The notes under the pieces were generated by a model. The model saw only the letters and a list, made by a program, of their open reading frames with translations, was not told where the DNA came from and searched no databases. Below, in pieces: positions 5,363 through 11,252 of a DNA stretch of 11,252 bases; position 1 is the stretch's first letter, and each line of letters begins with the position of its first letter. Origin of the DNA: Dehalococcoidia bacterium (GTDB lineage: Bacteria > Chloroflexota > Dehalococcoidia > Dehalococcoidales > Fen-1064). The stretch covers positions 4,818 through 16,069 of the forward strand of contig PMBW01000100.1 in the NCBI GenBank assembly GCA_003153075.1. Direction: 5' to 3'. A program made the translations under genes and the position numbers.

Positions 5363-6131
5363 TTAATGCCCGGTGGTACAGGTAGAGCAATTTACAATTC
5401 AGTTCTACTTCTTGCCCGCCATCAGATGAAGACATCCCTACAGGCTGTGTCAAGCGGTCGTCGTATAGCGCCCCGGGAAATACATTCCTTATTTCCGTAA
5501 TAGAGGCGTTAAAATTGGTAAACGAGGACGGAGTGATCTTCGGCCCCAACGACGAGAAATCAAAGTTGTTTTCAAGGATTTCAACCCGCGGCTCTACCCA
5601 GATACGGTCGTATAGCCGGACGAAATACCCTGTATCCGTTGATGTAACTTTCGTCGTCTCTTTTACCTTTCGCCAGACGGGGAAACCGCCGGTCATCAAT
5701 GTCCCCGATAAGCTGAACTTCATTTTGGTGGTGGTGGTATCTTTGGCTGAATATAAAATAAATTTTCCTTTTAATATCAGGAACGCGTCTTTCACAGCCA
5801 TTTTCATCGCCTGGCCGGTTTTATTTGTAAAAACGATCTCACTGTCCCCTATTTTCATTTCATGCGCCGTGAAGTGACCTGCCGGAGACGGGCGGAGTTC
5901 ATCGTCACTGCAGATAAAAGCAGTTATTCCCAGGGCCTTCAGACGGCCTGCGGTCGATTCCGCTTCAGGGGTACTTTGGTAATGGCCAAATAGTTTAGGA
6001 ATTTTCCCGGATAAAAGCAAGCGCATTTCGTAAGGGTCAATTTGCAATATTCCCGCGCCTTCCTTGACGAGGTTGGTTTCGATAGTCTCCGCCGGAGCAA
6101 TTATTATATGTGCGATATTCTGCTCAATCAT
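5340..6131 (-). CDS. Hypothetical protein, no recognised domain
   Basis: I do not recognise this 263-aa protein with confidence. Residues 1-80 alternate strands and helices (IAHIIIAP, ETNLVKEGAGIL, PYEMRLLLSGKIPKLFG, AESTAGRLKALGITAFICSDDELR), consistent with a small alpha/beta domain. From ~85 on it is strand-rich: HEMKIGDSEIVF, KMAVKDAFLILKGKFILY, MKFSLSGTL, GGFPVWRKVKE, GYFVRLYDRIWVEPRVEI. This suggests a beta-barrel or PH-like domain, followed by a helical segment with FTNFNASITEIRNVFP. There is no signal peptide or transmembrane helix, so it is cytoplasmic. The start at ATG 6131 has a weak upstream GGATT. It is convergent with the zinc ribbon gene and divergent from the 6532 gene, with 400 bp of upstream intergenic DNA. 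I recall similar proteins in Dehalococcoidia-type genomes, which I cannot verify here. Confidence 0.75.
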   Translation of the reverse strand: MIEQNIAHIIIAPAETIETNLVKEGAGILQIDPYEMRLLLSGKIPKLFGHYQSTPEAESTAGRLKALGITAFICSDDELRPSPAGHFTAHEMKIGDSEIVFTNKTGQAMKMAVKDAFLILKGKFILYSAKDTTTTKMKFSLSGTLMTGGFPVWRKVKETTKVTSTDTGYFVRLYDRIWVEPRVEILENNFDFSSLGPKITPSSFTNFNASITEIRNVFPGALYDDRLTQPVGMSSSDGGQEVELNCKLLYLYHRALSDPGRPH

Positions 6132-6286
6132 TTTTTTAATCCGATCGATATTACTGTCGCCGTTTAGTAATATCCGTGTATTTATCCGAACGTATATGAT
6201 TGTAATAATTCGCCTAAGGTACTACACTGGTAATTACATTAGCACTATATTCTAAAAATGGCAAAGCAGTAAGGTAGAGCTTAATT

Positions 6287-6391
6287 GTGCGTGATATGAC
6301 TATACATTCCAATGGTGAATATCTCTACGAAAAAGCACAAAAGGAAAAGGACGAAAATATACTTGACTTCTTAGGTTCATCTGATACATAA
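6287..6391 (+). CDS. Possible micro-ORF (31-34 aa)
   Basis: From GTG 6287 the frame encodes 34 residues, or 31 from ATG 6296, and stops at TAA 6389-6391. The product is polar and protein-like, with a helical, lysine/glutamate-rich middle (YLYEKAQKEKDENILDFLG). An AAGG lies at 6271-6274, further upstream of the GTG than usual. It may be a small gene, the remnant of a larger one, or chance. No function can be given. Confidence 0.25.
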   Translation: MRDMTIHSNGEYLYEKAQKEKDENILDFLGSSDT

Positions 6392-6439
6392 TTACTCAAC
6401 AAACACAAAATAATAGCTCATTCAGGTACTATTTACCGA

Positions 6440-6468
6440 TTGAAATTTTGTTCGGCAAGCTGTAGAAT
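6440..6468 (+). promoter_or_regulatory. Strong sigma70-type promoter for the 6532 gene cluster
   Basis: TTGAAA at 6440-6445 and TAGAAT at 6463-6468 are separated by exactly 17 bp, matching the consensus at 4 and 5 of 6 positions. The predicted start near 6475 gives a leader of about 57 nt. That leader can fold TGCGT (6489-6493) against ACGCA (6501-6505) before the ribosome-binding site. Confidence 0.65.
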
Positions 6469-6518
6469 CAAAACATAAGTATGTAAAATGCGTATAAGAA
6501 ACGCAATTATTCGATACT

Positions 6519-6531
6519 AAGGAGGCTGACG
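6519..6531 (+). promoter_or_regulatory. Near-perfect Shine-Dalgarno for the 6532 gene
   Basis: AAGGAGG at 6519-6525 lies 6 nt before ATG 6532. This is the best ribosome-binding site in the window together with that of the 8186 gene, suggesting high expression. Confidence 0.8.
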
Positions 6532-6822
6532 ATGGAATCCAAGGTAAGTCGCACCCCGGACAATGGTAAAGGCACAATAGTTGAGGATAAAGCTGAGTAT
6601 AGAGAAGCTGTAAGAAAACAGCTGAACGATGAAGTCAAGAAAATCATCGATCTTGAAATGCAAAAAGCAGCACAGGAGCTGATTGAAGAGCATAAGAAAG
6701 CGACTCGTCAGGTAGTAGAAGAGTACAGAGCTGCAATCCACCAGATTGTCCAGGAAGAAAAAGAGGAAATCTGGAAGAAAGCGGAAATGCTCAAGAAATC
6801 AATATTACAACTTGGCTTGTGA
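6532..6822 (+). CDS. Short coiled-coil protein, paralogue of the 4256-5068 coiled-coil module
   Basis: This is a 96-aa, almost entirely helical and highly charged cytoplasmic protein. Residues 23-90 align without gaps and with identical numbering to residues 23-90 of the 4256-5068 protein, 21 of 68 identical by hand count. Shared positions include Y23-R24, K29, L31, I39-D40, E63-E64-x-R66, E76-K77, I80-W81 and K83-A84. It ends six residues after the module, so it lacks the Pro/Ala linker and C-terminal domain of its relative. Heptad-like spacing (VKKIIDLEMQKAAQELIEEHKKA) supports coiled-coil oligomerisation, and a mixed oligomer with the longer protein is possible. It has its own promoter and a very strong ribosome-binding site, and is 59 bp upstream of the membrane-anchored gene. 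No function is known to me. Confidence 0.8.
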   Translation: MESKVSRTPDNGKGTIVEDKAEYREAVRKQLNDEVKKIIDLEMQKAAQELIEEHKKATRQVVEEYRAAIHQIVQEEKEEIWKKAEMLKKSILQLGL

Positions 6823-6881
6823 TAACTCTCGAAAAGATTAACATAGGTATGATAAAAATTAGTTAAATCCGGGGAAGTATC

Positions 6882-8054
6882 ATGGGTTTGTGGGAAAGTA
6901 TTTTTCTGGTATTAGGATGCGCATTGGCCGGCTTGGGTGTCGGCCTTGCAATAATGTATGCCTTTCAACGAAAAAGGTCGAAGCAGATCTCCGTTTTACA
7001 AAAGGAAATAAAATTCGGTAAAAAAGAAACTCCTGAAGCGTCAGTTCCTGCGGCCTTTAATAGTATTTTACCCAAATCCAATGGCCACGAAGACCCGCTG
7101 GAGTCCCTGATAAAAACCCGTAAAATAAACGGCACGACAGAAAGCCGCAAGCAATCTACCGTAACAGACTTACCCGCTACGACGGCATTTACTGACAAAA
7201 AAAATTATACGGTATCTGAAAATGCGGCAAAACCCGCCGAAACGAAGGCAATCAATTGGACTGAGTTAATCCTGCCGCACAATGAGCCGGTTACACCCAT
7301 AGAGCCGGTAACGGTAAATCAGAAAAACACCATGGTGGCCGATGAACCTGTAAAATCTTCCGCCTCCGGTGGTTTTAAGACGGCAGAAATAGCGCGCACA
7401 AAAACCACGCAGGTACATGAGGCACCAAAGAAACCAGCCAAATCTGCTGCTGTCAAAAAACCGGAAGTTGTAACTGTTAGGAGTACGCCGGTAGTTAAAG
7501 AGCCGAAGAAACAGGTGAAACCGGTTATCCGCGAGCCGGAATTGACCCATAACGAGGGCGCACCGGTAGTTCAAGAATATACCGAACCGGCGAAACCGAG
7601 TGTCCTGGAACCGGAAATCTTCATGAGCGAGAGCATCGCAGCAGCAGAAAAACGCGAGGAATCTTCGAAATCCACTGTTTGGGAACCGGAGCCGGCAAAG
7701 CGTGAAGACATCCCGCCGGTGCAAAAGCCCGTAGACGCGGCCAAATCTGATTTTATTCTCGAACTGGAAAACAACCTGGCAGTTGCCACTATGCCGTGGT
7801 CTGATAAACTAACATCGTTCCAGACCAAATGCTGGGACACGAAACACGGCGAATACGAACCATTGCTGACCGCTCATCACCAGGAACTCATCCAGTTGTA
7901 CGTTGACATCGGTTTAGCCAATAACATCGTTTGGCTGGCAACTGAAATCGGTCACCGCAGTAAAGAACTGGATGAAAGTTACGTGAAATTGTGCGACGGT
8001 ATTGCAGAGAGTATCAAACGAATCGTGCCCTCATTAAATGACGGCGGTTTATAG
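6882..8054 (+). CDS. Membrane-anchored Pro/Glu-rich protein with conserved-looking helical C-terminal domain
   Basis: This 390-aa protein has one N-terminal transmembrane helix (about 6-28, IFLVLGCALAGLGVGLAIMYA) followed at once by RKRSKQ. By the positive-inside rule the rest should face the cytoplasm. Residues ~45-300 are low-complexity and rich in Pro, Glu, Lys and Thr. At ~203-297 they contain degenerate ~25-residue repeats, each with a PVV/PV start and an EPE/ELE core (REPEL 217-221, LEPEIF 242-247, WEPEPA 267-272). Residues ~305-383 form a helical globular domain: PWSDKLTSFQTKCWDTKHGEY, LANNIVWLATEIGHRSKELD, ESYVKLCDGIAESIKRI. The conserved-looking W, C and H residues make this the likely functional end. 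A GGGGAAG sequence precedes ATG 6882. Likely co-transcribed with the 6532 coiled-coil gene. The function is unknown; the layout suits a tether presenting a domain in the cytoplasm. Confidence 0.8.
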   Translation: MGLWESIFLVLGCALAGLGVGLAIMYAFQRKRSKQISVLQKEIKFGKKETPEASVPAAFNSILPKSNGHEDPLESLIKTRKINGTTESRKQSTVTDLPATTAFTDKKNYTVSENAAKPAETKAINWTELILPHNEPVTPIEPVTVNQKNTMVADEPVKSSASGGFKTAEIARTKTTQVHEAPKKPAKSAAVKKPEVVTVRSTPVVKEPKKQVKPVIREPELTHNEGAPVVQEYTEPAKPSVLEPEIFMSESIAAAEKREESSKSTVWEPEPAKREDIPPVQKPVDAAKSDFILELENNLAVATMPWSDKLTSFQTKCWDTKHGEYEPLLTAHHQELIQLYVDIGLANNIVWLATEIGHRSKELDESYVKLCDGIAESIKRIVPSLNDGGL

Positions 8055-8173
8055 AATTTTGGGCACTTATTTCTTCTACGGCACGAATACATGGTTGGGG
8101 ACAATAAAATGCAGATAGTCAGAATTAGTAAGAGGACTTTTCCCCTTCCCTGTGTAGCAGCTGCTGAGTAATT

Positions 8174-8185
8174 AGGAGGCATATC
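8174..8185 (+). promoter_or_regulatory. Shine-Dalgarno selecting GTG 8186
   Basis: AGGAGG at 8174-8179 lies 6 nt before GTG 8186. An in-frame TGA at 8165-8167 excludes any earlier start, so GTG is the start codon. Confidence 0.85.
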
Positions 8186-11100
8186 GTGAATATCCATCGT
8201 AAATTGGGTTATATTGGGCTCGCCTTACTCTTCCTACTAAGCATTTTCGCAGTTGAAGGGCTTCGGTTAATTACTCCTGTACAGGCAGTTGCTTACAGTA
8301 CCCTGACAAAATCACCAAGCAATCCGGTAGTTAATTTAGGCACTGCTGCCGCTGACAGTGGCGCAACTGTTATTAATGATAACGGTACTTACAAAATGTG
8401 GTATGTCGAAACAAATATCGACAATACTATCCAGAGCGGTCTTTTCAGTCAGTTAAATTCTACACCGACCTTATTGAATGCCTTGAATACGCATAATTTC
8501 AGCGCAGTGGCGAGCGATGGAGCTGATGTCAAGGCATTCCTGGATTACTTAAAGAACCTTACTACACCTCAACTCGATGCCTATATCAATAGCATCACCA
8601 CTACCCTGAAATACGCTACTTCGTCCAACGGCACATCATGGACTGACGGCGGCGCTGTGACATTCCCGGTAACAACGTGGAATAAATTTATCGCAAGTCC
8701 GTGTGTAATAAAGGACGTCAGTACTTACAAGATGTGGTACACCGGCAATTCCATTACTACCGCCGATTTGCAGGCCCTTTTCGCTGCCATTGATCCCGCC
8801 AACCTTAATAGCTCCGGCCTTTCGACATTACTTCCTGATATTTATAGCGGCAATATTGCGCAATTAAAAACTGATATCGTCAGTCTGGGCTTGAAACCTG
8901 CAGCCCAGGACATTCTTGCCAAGTCGCTGACCTTGCTGGGCAGCAGTAAACCCGCGATCGGTTATGCTGATTCCACGAATGGAACCAGCTGGACACAGAG
9001 TCCCAGTAATCCGTTAGTGATGACAGGCGGCTGGGATAATATAGGTGCGATGACCCCGTCCGTCATTAAAAACGCTGACGGCAGTTACGATATGTGGTAT
9101 ACAGGCAATAGTGTCAGTCTCAGCCTGGCCAATTTGTCCTCGGCAACCAGTGTTGCCAGCATCGAGACGACTTTACTCGGCGGTATTACAATGGCAATCG
9201 GTCATGCCCATGCTAACTCGGGGACCGGGGATACCGGTTGGGCAAAAGACGCTAATCCTGTTCTTGCACATGGAGTTTTATCCGACTGGGACAGCTATTG
9301 CGTTTTTGCCCCGGCGGTTATTAGAAATACCGACGGTAGTTACGATATGTGGTATACCGGCGGCAAAGGTAGCTTGAGCACGTTCAGCAGTTATCTGAAT
9401 AATCCGGCCAATCTGGACAACACTGTCTTAACAGGCGCCAGCACGGCCATCGGTCATGCAACATCGGCAAGTGTCAGCGGAACATGGGTTAAAGATACCG
9501 CGGCAAATCCGGTTGTCAGCAAAGGCGCAGTCAGCGCCTGGGATAATTTCGGGGTGGCTTTTCCATCAGTGGTACTGTACAACGGGTATCTGAACATGTG
9601 GTATACCGGCATAAAAGCCAGTCCCGACGCTGCTTTAACGGCGTTTTTCAATGGAAACACAATGGCCCAGATTATTACAGCGGGCGCCGGAACTAACGCA
9701 AAAATTGGGTATGCCAGCGTGTTAGCTCCTGTTCCACCTACAACACCTCCTCCCTCAGGCGGCGGCGGTGGCGGTGGTGGTGGTGGCAGTATGGTTATTC
9801 CCAGCGGTTATATAAATGTATATAATCACGTCAACCCGGCCGGACTTTTCCTCGATACTGTTATTGGGACTTCATCCGATAATCTGGTTACGATGACAAT
9901 ACCGAAAGGGACCGTCGGCACAACCGCAGACGGACGGCCGCTCAGTCAGATCAGTATATTCCCGGCTAACCCGCAGCCGACTTCAGCAGCCGGTTTTCTG
10001 ATTTTCGGCATCTTTTATGAAATCTTACCCAGCGGCGCGACCTTCAACCCGGCAATCACGATTTCCTTCAGTTATGCCGGTTTGACGCTGCCGGCAGGCG
10101 CAAAGGAAAGTGACATTGTCGCCGGTTGGGTAGACGCGCAGGGCAAATTCAATACGCTTCCTTCTGTAGTGGATACCGTAAATAAAACCGTCACTGCGCA
10201 GGCCAGTCACTTTACGGTGTTCGGTTTGGCAACACCTTCCGGCGTTGTCACTACGACCCCATCCGCTGCCGTTAGTTTTACTACGTCCAAATTGAATATT
10301 TCCCCGTCTCAGGCACAGGTCAATCAGTCGGTCACTGTCAGTGTGTTGGTCACCAATACCGGCTCTGCCAGCTCTACTTTCTCCATTGATCTGAAAATTG
10401 ATAATGCAGTAACGGATACCAAGAAAATTACATTAGCGGGCGGCGCCAGTGATACGGTGACTTTCTCTGTCACAAAAGGTACGGCAGGCACTTACAGCAT
10501 CGGAATCGGATCAGAAAGCGGAAAACTGATTGTGAGTGAAGTCCCGGTTGTATCCACATCCACGGTAAAACCGGCGGCTTTCAGCACCTCCGCTTTATCC
10601 ATCACACCGGCGAAAATGAAGCCCGGTGATACTGCCACGGTAAGCGTATCGGTTACCAATACCGGCGACCGTCAGGGAAACTATATTGTTGTGTTAAAAG
10701 TAAACGGTTCGACCGAAGACTCGCGTGAAGTCTCGCTGGCAGGCGGCGAAACAAAGAGCGTGAATTTTAGTATCACAAAGAGTCAACCGGGTACTTACGC
10801 TATCGGTATCGATACTTTAAGCGCCAGTCTGGTAGTACAGGCACCCCAGACTTCTACCTCAACGGAGGTGACGCCGCCGCACAAGAGTAATACACCTATT
10901 GTTATCGGCGCGATCATCGGCGCTATTCTTGGCCTCTTCCTGGCATTATTGTTAGTGCAGTATATGGTCAGGCCTGCGGAATTTGCCCTGTCCGGTCTTT
11001 CGATAATGCCCCCGTTAGTCAATCCCGGCGCAACTGCCCATGTGAACGTCAGGGTTACCAATACCGGCAACAAGGGCGGTACGTATAAAGTGACAATGAA

Positions 11101-11252
11101 GGTAAACGGTGTTACCGAAGGCTCACAGGATGTCACCCTGCAAAAGGGCGGCAACCAGGTGGTTGGATTTACCGTAGTGAAAAATAACCCCGGTATTTAC
11201 ATGATTACCATCGATAATTTCAGCGGTCGTCTGGTAGTGCAGGATCAAACCG
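8186..11252 (+). CDS. Very large secreted/membrane protein: signal peptide, MWYTG propeller, CARDB repeats (3' end outside window)
   Basis: The frame is open from GTG 8186 to the window edge (at least 1,022 residues), so the gene is partial. Residues 1-35 are a signal peptide (basic start, hydrophobic core, cut near TPVQAVA). Residues ~40-515 hold five repeats with [YL]xMWY[TV] motifs at M71, M183, M303, M388 and M471. Between them lie IG[YH]A, NPV and WDN-type motifs, as in five-bladed GH43/GH32-like propellers. Two long inserts follow the first two motifs. A ten-glycine linker (525-534) follows a Pro-rich hinge. Residues ~536-690 form a strand-rich domain (LDTVIG, MTIPKGTVG, SHFTVFGLA) resembling ZU5-like modules. 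CARDB-like repeats lie at ~697-788 and ~797-885, a transmembrane helix at 905-928, then a third CARDB-like repeat at ~930-1020. Probable role: cell-surface binding or adhesion. No catalytic residues can be assigned. Confidence 0.88.
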   Translation, partial: MNIHRKLGYIGLALLFLLSIFAVEGLRLITPVQAVAYSTLTKSPSNPVVNLGTAAADSGATVINDNGTYKMWYVETNIDNTIQSGLFSQLNSTPTLLNALNTHNFSAVASDGADVKAFLDYLKNLTTPQLDAYINSITTTLKYATSSNGTSWTDGGAVTFPVTTWNKFIASPCVIKDVSTYKMWYTGNSITTADLQALFAAIDPANLNSSGLSTLLPDIYSGNIAQLKTDIVSLGLKPAAQDILAKSLTLLGSSKPAIGYADSTNGTSWTQSPSNPLVMTGGWDNIGAMTPSVIKNADGSYDMWYTGNSVSLSLANLSSATSVASIETTLLGGITMAIGHAHANSGTGDTGWAKDANPVLAHGVLSDWDSYCVFAPAVIRNTDGSYDMWYTGGKGSLSTFSSYLNNPANLDNTVLTGASTAIGHATSASVSGTWVKDTAANPVVSKGAVSAWDNFGVAFPSVVLYNGYLNMWYTGIKASPDAALTAFFNGNTMAQIITAGAGTNAKIGYASVLAPVPPTTPPPSGGGGGGGGGGSMVIPSGYINVYNHVNPAGLFLDTVIGTSSDNLVTMTIPKGTVGTTADGRPLSQISIFPANPQPTSAAGFLIFGIFYEILPSGATFNPAITISFSYAGLTLPAGAKESDIVAGWVDAQGKFNTLPSVVDTVNKTVTAQASHFTVFGLATPSGVVTTTPSAAVSFTTSKLNISPSQAQVNQSVTVSVLVTNTGSASSTFSIDLKIDNAVTDTKKITLAGGASDTVTFSVTKGTAGTYSIGIGSESGKLIVSEVPVVSTSTVKPAAFSTSALSITPAKMKPGDTATVSVSVTNTGDRQGNYIVVLKVNGSTEDSREVSLAGGETKSVNFSITKSQPGTYAIGIDTLSASLVVQAPQTSTSTEVTPPHKSNTPIVIGAIIGAILGLFLALLLVQYMVRPAEFALSGLSIMPPLVNPGATAHVNVRVTNTGNKGGTYKVTMKVNGVTEGSQDVTLQKGGNQVVGFTVVKNNPGIYMITIDNFSGRLVVQDQT

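Larger units (their letters stand above)
6132..6531. other. Gene-poor regulatory interval between divergent genes
   Basis: This 400-bp AT-rich stretch separates the minus-strand 5340-6131 gene from the plus-strand 6532 gene. It holds a possible 31-34 aa ORF (6287-6391), a clear plus-strand promoter (6440-6468), a small leader hairpin (6489-6505) and a strong ribosome-binding site (6519-6525). I could not identify a convincing promoter for the minus-strand gene, although one must lie here. Confidence 0.5.

Noticed and set aside
5515..5877. 120-codon plus-strand frame opposite the 5340-6131 gene
   Set aside because: No ribosome-binding site or domain pattern; the minus-strand frame is longer and has coherent secondary-structure order.
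7266..7724. 152-codon minus-strand frame within the membrane-anchored gene
   Set aside because: Composition (Phe/Arg/Cys repeats) is the antisense image of the Pro/Glu-rich linker; no family resemblance.
8055..8185. Riboswitch upstream of the giant gene
   Set aside because: I found no conserved aptamer core, and the only notable symmetry is the 10-bp palindrome AGCAGCTGCT at 8156-8165.
9111..9377. 88-codon plus-strand frame inside the giant gene
   Set aside because: It lies entirely inside the long open frame from 8186, which has signal peptide, repeats and domain logic; the small frame has none.
9758..9790. GGC/GGT tract as a possible unstable repeat or recombination site
   Set aside because: It is in frame and encodes a ten-glycine linker after a proline-rich hinge, an ordinary domain spacer in secreted proteins.
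10795..11154. 119-codon minus-strand frame opposite the third CARDB repeat
   Set aside because: Antisense shadow of the coding frame that carries the transmembrane helix and CARDB pattern.
1..11252. CRISPR array, tRNA, rRNA, insertion sequence
   Set aside because: No regularly spaced repeats, no cloverleaf-like sequence, no transposase frame and no terminal inverted repeats of an insertion sequence were seen.

Overview
The window (11,252 bp, moderate GC) reads like a chromosomal piece of an uncultured anaerobic bacterium, most plausibly a Dehalococcoidia-type Chloroflexota. This is an inference from protein style, not from a marker gene. The clues are a DUF362 protein with two [4Fe-4S] motifs, a Se/S-carrier-like DUF3343 protein, a secreted MWYTG-repeat protein with CARDB-type repeats, and several hypothetical proteins of a kind I associate with that class. 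There are no rRNA or tRNA genes, CRISPR arrays or transposases.

Layout. (1) 1-1191: a DUF362/ferredoxin protein whose natural start looks damaged or non-canonical. (2) 1351-1569: a small DUF3343 protein with its own promoter, flanked by two related CT-rich intergenic segments. (3) 1783-2694: an AT-richer HNH endonuclease with a probable PUA-like N-terminal domain, a likely acquired gene. (4) 2765-3710 on the minus strand: an AHSA1/SRPBCC protein and a DUF5658-like membrane protein, each with its own promoter signals. (5) 3943-5335 on the plus strand: a tight three-gene unit of MerR-like HTH, coiled-coil/Pro-Ala/C-terminal-domain protein, and zinc ribbon protein. (6) 5340-6131 on the minus strand: a convergent protein of unknown function. 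(7) 6132-6531: a gene-poor regulatory stretch holding a possible 31-34 aa ORF and a clear sigma70-type promoter. (8) 6532 to the window end on the plus strand: a short coiled-coil protein, a membrane-anchored Pro/Glu-rich protein, and a very large secreted protein that runs off the window.

The main point of interest is the 3.9-11.25 kb region. The coiled-coil module of the 4256-5068 protein and the whole 6532-6822 protein are homologous. They align without gaps over residues 23-90 of both, with 21 of 68 identical by hand count, ending in a shared E-K-x-x-I-W-x-K-A signature. Around this pair are a DNA-binding protein, a zinc ribbon, a cytoplasm-facing membrane-anchored protein and a huge secreted/membrane protein with a five-fold MWYTG propeller and CARDB repeats. 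That arrangement resembles a regulated cytoplasm-to-envelope scaffold, but no function is demonstrated.

The largest gene, 8186 to beyond 11252, is open from its GTG start to the window edge, so a caller that requires a stop codon would miss it.
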